Of a stretch of DNA of 64,000 bases, positions 48,006 through 59,907 are shown piece by piece (position 1 is the first letter of the stretch; each line of letters opens with the position of its first letter). A program made the translations under genes and the position numbers. The DNA comes from Rutpela maculata (taxonomy: Eukaryota; Arthropoda; Insecta; Coleoptera; Cerambycidae): the NCBI GenBank assembly GCA_936432065.2, contig OW386289.2, forward strand, positions 135,334,015 through 135,398,014. The letters are read 5' to 3'. A model generated the notes under the pieces. The model was not told where the DNA came from and made no database searches. It worked only from the letters and a program-made list of their open reading frames with translations.

Positions 48006-48070
48006 ATAATCGGAACCTCTTTCGTGGGTGAAACCGAAAAAAATCTAATATCGCAAAATAAGGCCCACCA

Positions 48071-48600
48071 TAATAAAAAGTTCATATCATGTAACTGCAA
48101 AATTTTCTTTGAAGTAGGGATTTCGTTATTAAAGAAAAATTTATTAACTTTACACCAATTTCCATTTTTTTCGAAATCGTTTAATATTATTTTTTTTTCC
48201 TTTCAGATTTCTCTTCAGGTTTCTGAATATCCCCTTCACTATTTTCCTGCCTTAAAATTCTATAAATATTCTATAAACATGCATGATGAACACAGTAGAG
48301 GACTTTAATTTTTTCGAAATAGATATTCGTTAAATTAGTCAATTGTATGGAAATGTCTTACTTAGGACAAGTAAAAGATTTGTCGGTCTCAAATCGTTAA
48401 AACCCGTAGGGCTATTTATATAATATAATATCAAAATAATAAATAGCAAAAGGTGAGTTTTTATTTTGTTGTTATTGTAGAAGCAGCTATTATAGCAATA
48501 TAATTAAAAAAGATTTATCGTGAGACACCCTGTATCTCTTGAAATTCTATTATCTGAATGCATAACAATCGTATTGTGCTATAAATAATAAATAAATCTG
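48071..48600. other. A+T-rich DNA, nothing recognised
   Basis: Frames here continue out of the repeat and carry no motif. No terminal repeats. Confidence 0.35.
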
Positions 48601-49095
48601 ATTTCCATTGCACCCAAAGCAAAACCAAAGCGCTATATTAATGGAATTAGTGTTAATGGGTCATCTGAACTAGCCAGTAAATTGTAGGCATTTACGCGCC
48701 ATAAAGACCGATGATCTCGCACTTAACGACACATAATCAGTACGACAAAGCACACCGTTATTTACAGCAGTGATAAATGCTCAACTGCGCCGCCACCATT
48801 ATTTTTGCGGCGAGCTTTATCTGGGGCCGCTGTGTGCCCATTAGACCGGCACAGAAGGTAACTTCATTACCGAGGCCCGTGTCGCCTTCGCTCAATTAGC
48901 CAGGGTTGCGGAAAGAATAGAAAGTAAGGGTGGTCAATAGGGGTAGTTGTGTCGTTAGCGACTCTGGTCAAGGTGGTGACTTGATATTGTATATACGGCT
49001 TTTATAGCGGCGCGACGGCAGTTAATGTCGTCTTCAGATGGTATCTATCACACTGTTATGTTGTGGAGCTCCAGGTGATATATTACAGGACACGC
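48600..49095. promoter_or_regulatory. Largest GC-richer island, candidate enhancer-like element
   Basis: About 490 bp of non-repetitive DNA with words such as TTTACGCGCCATAAAG, CCGTTATTTACAGCAGTGA and GCGGCGAGCTTTATCTGGGG. CCATAAA/TTTATGG is a typical posterior-Hox or Caudal-type site and TTTATCTG a GATA-type site; these words occur by chance too. No frame supports a protein. It is the best candidate for constrained non-coding DNA in the window. Confidence 0.33.
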
Positions 49096-49362
49096 TAAAA
49101 TAGTGTGTAGTGAGAGAGATGATAATAATTGTTTCAGGACAAATTGTGTGTTTTGAATTGCTACGGTTAAAAAAGTCAAAGTCAAAAATAAAAAAAAAAC
49201 ATTTTCCAAAAAAAATTAACCGCCTCCAAAAAGGTAGCTCAAAATTGGGAAATAAAATTTCACCGTCGCTTATTACCCAAAATCGGCATTAAAGCCGGTT
49301 AAAAATACGTTTGAATTCGTTATTCGTTCATTCTACACCGACCTTAATCTAGATATTAGGTA

Positions 49363-51362
49363 CCCAAGTAACAATTTTGGTTTCTTAAATATATACAAGG
49401 GTGCTATAAAACTATTTATAAAATGCCTTGAAAAATCTGTTTTGCTGTAACAATATCCTTAATACCATCATAAAGCGACTTGTAGACTAAAAGGGCCCAC
49501 CCTTATGAAGTATGTTAAGGCCTTTTTAAATTCCATCATAAAACTCCTAAGTGAGGCATAGTGCCGCTCTTGAAATCCTTGTTCGGGCCGTTTTAAAACC
49601 TACCTACCTATTTTAAAGCTGTCGGAAGCTTTTTTATTAGCTTCCTGCATTTCTAGAAAACACCTAGAAGGCTACCTTAAAACTGGTTTTTAAAACTCTT
49701 ATAAGTCCATATTAGAACTGAGAAGCTATGGGAATGTCCACGAAGGAATCCAAATAATTTTATTATTGCATTTATTTTTTCTAAACTTATTTAAGCAAAC
49801 ACACTTATTGAAGATAAAATGAAATTTGAAAATTATAAAACGTAGAGTGGCACTATAACCTCTCTAAGGCCGATTTAAAAGGTAATAAAAAGACATCAGG
49901 TATGACAAAAATTTTAATATATCCATGTTATATGCTAAACAAACCACATCAATGTATTCAAATATCTAAGTATCTTATCTAAATAAGTAACTTTATATTC
50001 TTATCATGGTACGTGATATAATTTGATACATTTATCACCTAAGCGATAACAACTTCCTAGACTTCTCATGTGAAACGCTGGCACGGCAACAATTCCCAGA
50101 ATGCTGTGCCTACGTTGATATCAAACCTTATAAATATGACCAACAGACGCATTTGCGTTCAGTATTCATTTAATCTCTGTACCAATTATATCTACATATT
50201 TTCAACCATATAAAATCATATAAATAATTTGTAAAAGTTAAAATAAAGTTTTTTAAAAAGCAAATCAAGTTCTAAGTGATATAAAATCCATACAAAATTT
50301 GCATAGACGCGTAATCAGCATATTTAAAAAAGTAGGCCGCTTCTCGATTCCCACGGTAATTTTCAGTCGTTTCTTGTAATTCTACCTTATTTGCTAAAGA
50401 AAAAGTGATAATTATTAATAATTATAATTGTGAGATTGACCTTTAGTATTTTTATACAACAAGAAAAACATGGCCGGCCAACTAAAACCCTAAGTGTCAT
50501 TTTACAGTCCTCTCAAAAAACTATATATTCTAATAATAGTAATGACCTAGAATATTTACTCTAATTGAAGTCCTTTTAGTCTTTTTGTATACTATCACAA
50601 TTAATCCCTTCCTTACATAAATGCAAATGCCCTTGGCGAAGATCACATGGACTTGATAAAAGCTGTAATAAAACGTTTGGGATTTAAAAAAACCGCCTCC
50701 AAGACGAACCGCGTTGACATTTGATACAAAAAACCTCAAAACAATTTGACAGTGTGACTCGCGCGTATGTGTTCTAAATATACGTATACACACATACATC
50801 AACGACACTTCAGGCAGACATGTTTTTATTATTTTTATAATAAATATTTTACTGAGGTTTTAGAAAGTGTTTTATGGAATTAAAATTTGTCTTTAGATTT
50901 ATAGAGGCCTTTTTTTCTTCATAACGGTTTCATCACAACATTTGTCAAGGATGTTTTAAGAGTCTAGTTTTATAATGACCTTTATTAAGTACTAATAGGC
51001 ATTGAAAATGTCTAGTTTTAAAAAGGATTTAATATGCATTTATTGCAAATATGTTAAAACCGTAAAGAGTAATTTAAAGCCTCTTTAAATCTAAATGGAA
51101 TTTCGTTAATAAAACTAATTAGCTTTATGGAGAGTTTTATGTAGGTATGATACACCCCATTACAAATACATATTATCCTAGAAGCAAATTAGCCTATAAT
51201 TAGGTCTTACAGAATGCTTTAGAACTTACCATATAAGAGCAAGTATACTTGAAGCCTAAAAGGCCTTAACTTCAACATCAATAAAGCACAAGACTATTTC
51301 TTAACCCTGATAAATTTTCTTAAAACCTAAAAGTCCAAATGACTTTTAAATTGCTCCTTGGG
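49363..51362. mobile_element. 2.0-kb TIR element 'CCCAAGTAACAATTTT'
   Basis: Ends CCCAAGTAACAATTTTGG and, inverted, CCCAAGGAGCAATTTAAAAG, with TA on both sides (49361-49362, 51363-51364). The interior carries many short AAGGCCTTTTAAA-like words in both orientations near the ends and no recognisable transposase. The minus-strand frame 50808-50530 has no motif. Tip and TA target group it with the elements at 15306, 37936 and 8491. Confidence 0.8.
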
Positions 51363-51364
51363 TA

Positions 51365-52488
51365 ATTAGTCCAATCAGTAGGTGAAAAAAAGTGTGTTCG
51401 TAATGCAAAAAAGCGTAAGTCAAATTTTATTTTTTAAAGTGTTCGTAGGTGTCTACCGAGTATTTTGTCAAGTTGGCGGGGTCGGCGATGCTACGACAAA
51501 AACAGCAAGAACCTTTCTTGTTTACCACTAAATTCTCTACAATCCCTCTACAAGCTTATTTTCGTAGAACTAAGCATTTACGAGTTAGAACGCGTCAAAG
51601 TGTCCAGAAAGTAGTTTTGCGGATTTCTTCGTAAACTGTTGATCGTAAATTAAAATGAAAAATTATACGCCATATAAGAAAGAGGATTGAGCAATGTATT
51701 CGGAATGATGGTGGTTACGTAGAAACGAAAATAATTATATAATTAAATTGACACTTGCAATAACTTTTGTTTTCATGGCTTACTAGGTCTTTATTGAAGA
51801 TAAAATTTATTAGAAAAATAAATTATTATTAGAAAGTTATCTGCTGAATACCCAAAATAATATTTTATAACAATGATGTAGCATAAATACAAGATATTTA
51901 TTTTTTAGTACAATACATTATTCTGAACAAAAAATGATTTTTTTTTTCATCTGAGAATCCGTTTTTACAGATAAAAATTATTTTTAGTTGAAAATTGTTT
52001 TTTGGACGGCCCCTATCTCAAACACACCTTTGAACCCACAATTATGTAACCTTGCATAAAGGGGTCTCTAAAGGTACTGATTAAGAATATATTATTAGTT
52101 TTTTTTAATCGCTAATACTTTTTTTTGAAAATCGACCTCCTTTCTCCGTCTAGAATCGGACGCCTCTGACCAATATCAGACGTGGTTACATTTAAAGACT
52201 CACTTGATGTATATTCAACACCAAAATTTAAAGATATTCGGATATTAGATGAGCGAGATATGAGGGTGGTTCCACGAAAAGTGAGACATACTGAATAAGA
52301 ACTTAACTACCACATACGGGTGTTGCCGTAACAAACGTATTCACCAAATTAGGGACTAAAAAGCATCTGTTTATAATTTTTGCTCGCCTTACGCCAGAGA
52401 CAGCTTGATAACCAGATTACCGCCAAGCTATATCTTGCAGTTTGAGAATTCATATAAATCGCCAATACAGAGTAATGACTGTACCCTA
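51365..52488. other. Unassigned DNA, no gene
   Basis: 51449-51634 has a motif-free open frame. 52000-52300 reads like decayed transposon flank. No ends could be paired. Confidence 0.35.
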
Positions 52489-54618
52489 GGGTGGTTCTTA
52501 ACTATACTTGACGATATTTTTTTCTTACAATTTTTTCGACCTCACCACCTAAAGTTTTTCCAATTATTTAAAAAATGAAGTATACAAAATTTTAACTTGA
52601 TCGGATGACGCTAACCCGTGCCTCAAGGCAATTAAAATTCACCATCCGACGCAATTTTCATCGATATTTTTCTTACAATTTTTTCGGCCTCACCCCCTAA
52701 AGTGGTTCCAATTATTTAAAAAATGAAGCGTACAAAATTTTAACTCGATCGTATAACGCTAACTCGTGCCGCAAGTCAATTAAAATTCACCAGACGCAAT
52801 TTTCATCTATTTTCAATAGTATCTCGTGAACTATTGATTACATCGAAATGTTATACATACATTGGAAAAAAATTTGTTTTTATAAAACGTCATTTCTTTG
52901 CATTTTTCTCACACATTCAATAGTTGAATAAGAATAATGAAGTTTTGGTTGGCATAAACAGGCACCAGAACGTTCATGTTCTCGCTGAAATGCCAGGATA
53001 CACGTTTTGTGTCCCATGAATTAATCGAATTAGCTTCCCCTTTTGGAAGAAATGTCTTATAGCAACACGGTATCTGTCGCGGTTGTCTGCTAGGCGTACG
53101 AATTCAACAAACTTTTTTTCATTGGTCGCTTTTTAACAACAACGATTCCCTGCGATATTGCCATCTGCTGCAGCTAAGGCTTAAACTCAGTAAAGATACC
53201 AGTGGCACTAAACATCCATGCTCTAGCCAGGAACTCTCGACCCAGGAAACCCGTGGTCTCAATGCTAACACGTAAGCACTGAACGACTAAGTCGGTTAAG
53301 TTTCTTTCACAATTTGCCATCTTATTTTCCATGAACCATTAAAGGTTTTATGTTTTCCTTTTCGGTTGATGTGGCCAAAAACATCATAGGATGGAAAGTT
53401 CTCGTCAGTTCTCGTCAGTAGTGAGACATAAGATCGGCTTCAATTGTTCGCAATTATGGTCACATATTACTGAATTCACCGGTCACGAGTCTTCACGACT
53501 CTACTAAAATCTTTCTATTTAGAGATTTTACTAATCAAATTATATCGGCAGTGAATTATCATTTAGCAGACAAGTTTTAAGTGAGTTTATTTCAATTTTA
53601 GAGAAGTTAAAATGACAATTTGTGAAAGCGTTTTGCATATTATTTGCGAAATATTAATATTTTGGCAAAAAGTCTGGATATTAACATGTAATAAACAACA
53701 TTGTCCAGAGGTAGAACCTTATATTCTAGATAAAGATGTCTATAAAAAACATTTGAAAGTACAGCTAAAAAAGAAAAGAATTTTTGAGGAAAATTAGATA
53801 AACTCTCATTTTTTGGTCACGTCAACCGAAGAGAGGACAATATAAAACGCGAAGAGACCGATCTGCTGAACGTTTTGCTGATATCAGCAAGGAGCCAATG
53901 GGAAAAGCTTTGGAAAGTTTGTGCGGCACTGACAATGCCGGTAGGTTTGAGAGTATGTCTACAGACAGCCTTGGTTTTGGATTTGGGGGGTTGTCTAGTT
54001 ATATATGGTGTGCGTGTTACTTCAGAGTTAGATTTGATGTAGATAACTGAAAACATATTTTTTTATTTCAAGCAATACAAATTTGAAAAGATCAGTTTAA
54101 GGTCGTTTGGAAACGACGTAGAAAATGAGCAAATAAAGTTTAAAGCCAAAATTACACTATGAAAATTTGAGAGGCCAATTTTATATGGCCAGTAGTTTGC
54201 AAAATTTCGATTGTAAAGTATTATCGAGAAGCCAATTCGAATAATCCTGAGATCTAAACCATCTGCTAAGACGTGAATAGCGAGAATATGAATGTTCTAG
54301 TACCTGTTTACGCCAATCAAAACTCCATTATTTCGAAAAGTATTAATTGTACGAAACAAATACAAATAAACGAAATTTTAGAAAATGAAATTTTCATTCG
54401 ATTAGAAAGGTAGAAAATTTCGATATGATCAACCGGTAACGATATACTTTTGAAAATAGGTGAAACATGGGTATTTTAGTGACTTTTAATGGATTTGAGG
54501 CACGGATTAGCGTCATCCGATCGAGTTGAAATTTTGTATAGTTCATTTTTTAAATAATCTGAACCACTTTCGGGGGCGAGATCGAAAAAAATCCAATGTC
54601 GTAAAATAAGGACCACCT
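52489..54618. mobile_element. Composite TIR element, copy 2 (empty-site reference)
   Basis: Left end TA|GGGTGGTTCTTA, right end TAAGGTGGTCC|..TA in inverted form. The terminal ~150 bp (with CAATTATTTAAAAAATGAAG and CGATCGGATGACGCTAACCC) also occurs inverted at the right end (~54470-54618), so the element has long TIRs. The left terminal block is tandemly duplicated (52512-52661 and 52662-52809). Inside are inverted LINE C-terminal pieces: minus EFVRLADNRDRYRVA (~53100) and plus LSFFGHVNRREDNIK (~53805), GKALESLCGT-like (~53900). There is no transposase frame. It is probably mobilised by a TA-target enzyme. Confidence 0.75.
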
Positions 54619-54965
54619 TACATATAAGAAAAAAAAAACATACATATCTCCTCCTTTTTTATTTATTTTTTTTTTGAAGTCAGTTGAAAAAACTATGGAA
54701 GAATTTATGAGGTTCAAAAATCTTTTGGTTTTAATTTGCCTATGTAGTACCTAGGGCCCTGTGTGACTGTTCTATTTGAGACTATAAATATGCACATGAG
54801 GTACTAAAGTCCAAATATAGTACTTGGTACTGTAGTTTCCAACTATTGTTAGTATTACTCCACATATAAGACAACATTCCTTCAACTACGCTACGCTAAT
54901 GAGGAGCAATCAATCCGAAACATGTGCTCATAGCTTCGTACCCTTTTCCTTTTCAATTCTTATTG
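54619..54965. other. A+T-rich DNA, nothing recognised
   Basis: Short homopolymer-rich stretch followed by unique DNA. No feature supported. Confidence 0.35.
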
Positions 54966-54967
54966 TT

Positions 54968-55250
54968 ATAAAAGAAACACACAGGGGGGTGTTTTTTTGA
55001 GTAAAGGGTGAAAAACGGGCCAATCTAACAATTCTGACTTCGAATTCGGTTTTAGTGGGTCCAAATACATTAGGATATACTGATCTGATCCGCATGCCAG
55101 ACCACTTTTTTCTGTTTTGGGGATAGGGATGAACAACGAGCGAAACTGACAATAATTTTGACTTTGGATTCGGTTTCATAGGGTACAAGTACATAAGGAT
55201 TCACTGGTCTGGTCCGCACGCCAGACCACTGTTTTTTTGTGTATCTGTAT
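54968..55250 (-). repeat. CACAG-family units in tandem
   Basis: Two minus-orientation units of ~120 bp (about 54990-55118 and 55119-55232), each with the chain AAAAAAGTGGTCTGGC.TGCGGA, then TATCCTWATGTA and ACC.ACTGAAACCGAATTC. This is the core of the MITE at 34004-34112. The right end GTGTATCTGT is followed by ATTATTA, like the TTA flank there. The minus-strand frame across them is a by-product. Confidence 0.7.
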
Positions 55251-55609
55251 TATTAGAATACTAATGGACCAGAAGAACGCCGACCACTAATTGGGTGTCA
55301 TAGGTTTACTCCTAAAATGTGTGAATTGTTGTTAATTTGGGGCAGTAGAGCACAGACATGACCATGCCAGCCCCTTTTTTGGGTAGGGGCGTATGGCAGG
55401 CCCCCAAAGGTGTAAGAAACATGACTTGTAAAAGTAAAAAAAAAATCACAAATAAGTCAGAGGTTTACGCATGGAAGTTGGAGGGATTTCTTAATTTACC
55501 CCCAAAAATAATCAATCCAACTCCCATTCATTTTGGGCGGTACAAGAAAGCGCTACGCTCGCCCATATTTGAAAAAAAAGTCAGATAAAAAAAATGATAG
55601 GTTTATGAA

Positions 55610-56005
55610 TGGCAATCAGGAACCTGGTAAGTATGAACCTCCTGAGTGCGAAAATATATTCGCCATCTTTGAAAAGTGGTGCGAAGGTCTTGCCTTTCAC
55701 GATAATTGACAGCGTATCGGCTCTTTCTACTGCATGTACTAGTTACCCTTGTAATTCGATGAGTATCACAAATTTACGACTGGCTATCAGAAACTTGGTA
55801 ATTATGAACCTCCTGAGAGCAAAACTATATTCGCCATCTTTGAAAAGTGGTGCGAAGGTCTTGCTTTCACGATAATTGACGGCGTATCGGCTCTTCCGTA
55901 TGTACTAGTTACCCTTGTGATTCGATGAGTATCACTTTACGACTGGCAATCATAAACTTGGTAAGTATGAACTCCCTGAGTGCGAAAATATATTCGCCAG
56001 TTGTT
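55610..56005. repeat. Minisatellite, ~165-bp unit, 2.3 copies
   Basis: Units start TGGCAATCAGGAACCTGGTA at 55610, TGGCTATCAGAAACTTGGTA at 55781 and TGGCAATCATAAACTTGGTA at 55943, the last truncated near 56000. Each has ATATTCGCCATCTTTGAAAA and CACGATAATTGAC. Copies are close in sequence, so the duplication is fairly recent. The frame 55609-55875 reads through the repeat. Confidence 0.85.
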
Positions 56006-56009
56006 TTTA

Positions 56010-56645
56010 AATATTTAGTTACATCTTAATTATTAGTTTTATATCCATCCTTATTTAAATTAAAAGTACCAGATCCTCCGCCATTTCTTAGAATGCAACG
56101 TCTAAGTCAATACACTCTCCGATCAAATTATAGTTTAAAAAACTAAAAAACACGCTTTTTGGTACCATATTATTTTATTGGCATCAGAACTACGCGTGTA
56201 TGCAAAATTTCAGATCTTAAGTGGTTCAAAATTGACTTACGAAATTTGACCCACACATACTAACAACTAACAATTAACGTACAAACAGGTCAAGTTAAAT
56301 GAAAGCTTGTGCAAAAAGGCACTTTTTGCATGATTGTAATTCATACAATATTTTTTCTACGATAGTCCTTAATTTTCTTATTTAGACAAAAATGTATTTC
56401 AAGATTAGCTTAAATGTCAAAACAAATTCACAATCTGACTTTAATAAAACGAATATCGTGAGAAAACTTCAGTTGTTTCCAATGCACTCATGGATCCAGC
56501 TGTACATAAAAGTGAAATAACGTTTCCTTTTTTTGTTTGTTGTTTTACGCACTAAAAATGATGAAAAAAAGTACAGCTTTTTTAACAGTCGTAGAAAAAT
56601 AATATTAAAATACTTCAATAAAGTATACTACTAAATGTGTCAGAA
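56010..56645. other. A+T-rich DNA, nothing recognised
   Basis: No coding, RNA or terminal-repeat signal. Confidence 0.35.
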
Positions 56646-56649
56646 ATTA

Positions 56650-56870
56650 TCCTCGATTTATTGTTTCCGGGATTCCAGAGCATTAACTGGGTTTGGAGTT
56701 TGGATAAAGACTAAATGAGAGCGTGAAATGCTTGCTTGAGCTCATGGGACCATCGACAATACTGTCATTAGTAACCGCCAACCGCAGTGATTAGAGCTCA
56801 GATAATGGCTCATTCAATTTCCCTTGATTTTCTTCCGTGAATTTTATTCGTCTAACCCAATTAACAAGAA
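56650..56870. promoter_or_regulatory. GC-richer island, candidate conserved non-coding element
   Basis: Balanced composition, no repeat match, no frame. Contains GAGCTCATGGGACCATCGAC and TAATGGCTCATTCAATT. Function unknown. Confidence 0.22.
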
Positions 56871-56879
56871 CTATAACTA

Positions 56880-58020
56880 GGCATTGATTTATTAAAATAA
56901 GATAAGTTCATCTATTTATAATACACAAGTTGTGTTTTCTTTAAAACAAAGATAATATTTAAAATATAAAAGAATCGTAATGTCACAAAGACTTATTAAT
57001 TGATTTTTTGGAGCATCTAAAACTTCAAAATTAAAATTGTAATATTTAACTCTTTTTCGTATAGTCTTTCCAATCTCTGTTGGAGCAGCATAAAAATGTC
57101 CGACATATGAATTTACTTATTGAATTTACATTTTATATATAACTCTATGGACCAGCCAAAAAGGTTTAAATAACTAAATAATTGTTGAATAAACTGAGTA
57201 AACTTTTTTATGCTACTTTATATTAGTTTATAATAACGACAGTAATAATAATTTGCCTTTATTGAGTGTTATAAATATTATAATACAAATCATTACGACA
57301 GGATGAAGTCTAGCAGAGCTACTCCACGTAACCCTAACAGTATGAAAATAAATAGAAAACAGAATGAACGGTTATAAACGTAAAAACGTGATATACAGTG
57401 TGTGCTATTTAATACCGCAACACCCTTGTTATTTTGAAACACGTTGACCGATTTAAAAAAAAATTGTTCTCGATGAGTTTTATTTAACTGTTTTGAAAAA
57501 TTTGTAATTTTCATATTTTCAAGGCCTACTAAGCTCTTGTAAATGGGTCAAAATTTCGAGATCGACTATTAGGCAATTTTTTATCGGCAAATTGGATAGC
57601 GTATTCGATTCGCAGTTGCCTTAAATACCTCTGTACAAAATTTTAGCTCGATATCTCATATAGTGTGTTTGTTATTCAATAGCCAGATTTAAAATTTCTC
57701 TCTTTTCCACTGGGCCTGTATAAAGGTCGGTTAGGTTTACTAAAAAGGTAATGTCATTCGACTTAAGGAACAACAAATACTAAATGAGGAAGAAAAAAGA
57801 AAAGTTATTCTTTAAATAAATAGTAAATAGCATTGTTCGTTGATGTATGTAGGTACCTTAATGAAAATTTTTCAAACAAATAGATTAGACAGAATAGCTT
57901 TTCTTTCTTCTTCCTTATTTAGTATCTGATGTTGATATCACTAAGCGGAGCATTTCTACAATAAAATAAGGTAATTTTTTTGGTCACATTTTTTTAATTT
58001 TTCTTGGTAAAAGGAGAGAT
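56880..58020. other. A+T-rich DNA with possible TIR-element flank
   Basis: 57395-57760 has phrases such as TACAGTGTGTGCTATTTAAT and ATTTTAGCTCGATATCTCAT that are usual in old TA-target elements, but the ends do not pair. One minus-strand frame (57514-57293) has no motif. Confidence 0.35.
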
Positions 58021-58024
58021 TATT

Positions 58025-59310
58025 GATTCAAATATGCAATTATTTAGTTTGCAGATAATGCGCACATGCACCAGAGTCACAATAAAGTGTCAAAATTTGG
58101 CTAAATGCGTTTGATATCTTTCCGTTCGCGGTATCGACCAAAAAACAACTATCAACCATCTGCAACTTGCCACAAAGAAAAACTACTGGTTTAAATACGC
58201 AATTGTTTAATTTGCAGACAATGCGCACATGCATGAGAGCCACATATTTCATCTGAAACCATAGGTCACTAACAATATTAGGCCACTAACAGGAGGCTCT
58301 AGCACGCACAACGTGGAGCCCTCTGCAGGTGCAATGTGCAACTCTCGACTAGTTTCGATAAGTTGAAAGATTAGTTAGAGGTTTGGAAATCATTTAAGAT
58401 CTCATGGCAAATGGTGAAGAGTTGTTTTTGGTGCATATCGCACACGAAGAGATATCAAACGGAATTCGAGTTTTGACTCTATTGTGGCTCTCGTGCATGT
58501 GGGCATTGTCTGCAAATTGAATAAGTGCGTATTTAACTCAATAATCTTTCTTTGTACCAAGTTGCAGACGGTATAGATAGTTGTTTTTGTTACATATCGC
58601 GGTAGGAGGATATCAAACGGATTTCGCAAAATTTTGACACTCCATTGTGCATTTGCGAATTATCTGCAAATTAAATAACTGCGTAATCGAACCAATAACC
58701 TTTCTTTGTACCAAGTTGCAGACAGTTAATTATCGGTAAAAGTTACCCCCATTTTCTTACAAGTTTATAGAATTCAGTGGACAACCGTGCATATTGGATT
58801 CGTCTGCAAACATTGTTTATAATAGTTTTGCAACCTAAATTTTCTAATAAAACTATAATTAAACTTTAAACAATTGTTCAAAGTTCAAAAAAAAATAACG
58901 AGTTGACATGCGCACGATATGGTGATGTGCATATCGTAAACGTCTGCACCTTTCTCCTACTCGTCTTCATGAACCAGAATCATCATTTTGTATTGTTTGC
59001 AGACGGTAAATTATCATTTTTTTTTTTTTACTAAAATTTGATAAATTTTGGAGTATCCTGTATAAGGTTTGGTGCATGACAGAACTGTCAGCAAAAGCGC
59101 TTCCGATATATTTTTATTCCTTTAATTTCGAATTATGAACTTTGCAGACGGTAGTGTATCAGTTGAAAACATTGTTTTTTTTATGCAAACCGGAAATCGT
59201 TTCCTACATCCCGTGCATGCAGGCAAACCTTGAAAGTACCAAAAATTGAGCTTTATTGTATACATAATACTGACTAAATTACTTGCAGACGGTAGGCTAT
59301 CAGTTCTGAT
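58025..59310. repeat. Inverted array of a ~140-163-bp satellite
   Basis: Two minus-orientation units (58036 and 58199, 163 bp apart) face plus-orientation units with TTGCAGACGGTA-type words at ~58562, 58722, 59000, 59140 and 59283 (spacings about 160, 278, 140 and 143, where 278 is two units). Units share GTGCATATCGC, GATATCAAACGGAATTTCG-like and ATTRTCTGCAAATTRAATAA. The orientation switches across a ~150-bp spacer (58245-58390). Later units decay progressively. Confidence 0.75.
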
Positions 59311-59905
59311 TTTCTGTCACCATCTACTAGTCTATTACTGACGAGTTGGCCTAGCAATCAGTATACATAAGCTACCGTCTTGGCAACAGATATTGTAAAT
59401 AGACAAAAAAGCTCGATCGTGAAAAATATCGTTATAGTTACTAAATTTTTTAACTACTCAGCTATTCTTTCTCTTCTCTTTATGAGGACAATGCAAACTG
59501 TTTATTTATTATAAATAGCAGGTAATCAGCCATGCTATGAATCCTATGCCTATGGGGATTTAAATTTAGAGGGAATATATCAATATAAGTTTTATCAAAT
59601 CAAAGTTGCTGTTAGATGTGCCACATAACACTTTTGATTCTTCAGCACAACATTACCCTCCTCTTACATTCTTAGTTATTCCTCTTATAGACTTAAATGA
59701 ACAACTTCTTAGATAGTTCAATAAAATCAACAAAACTAATTTAGTCAATGATATTTCATAGAGAGGCTGCAAAAAATTGATATTGTTTCTTGCATAAAAT
59801 GACATCATCCAGCAAGGAACAAGGAGGTGTAAATAATTTTGCCAAGATGGGAGTAAGGTATGTTAGTAAGGTTAGTTTAAACTTGATATTAAATAAAATT
59901 TATAT
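59310..59905. other. A+T-rich DNA, nothing recognised
   Basis: No supported feature. Confidence 0.35.
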
Positions 59906-59907
59906 CA

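Larger units (their letters stand above)
43699..48070. mobile_element. Composite TIR element, copy 1 (with two insertions)
   Basis: Aligns with copy 2 (52891-54618) across its length at high identity once two insertions are removed (LINE 45087-47093; palindromic element 47408-48005). The left ~400 bp of copy 2 are missing here. The right end reads GGCCCACCA|TA. LINE C-terminal fragments lie inside in inverted orientation: EVVRLADNRDRYRVAI on the minus strand (~43930-43880), and FFGHINRRVDNIKQ, GKLDRKKRRGQSAER and LMGKALERLCGTDSTGWFG on the plus strand (~44617-44800). Neither fragment can be functional. Confidence 0.8.

Noticed and set aside
47340..48308. Several overlapping frames with similar peptides (for example YTLYFELLNTNLTLVF)
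   Set aside because: The similarity comes from inverted copies of one DNA repeat; the frames have no independent coding signal and end in the repeat borders.
55609..55875. 88-residue frame
   Set aside because: It reads through the minisatellite and has no motif.
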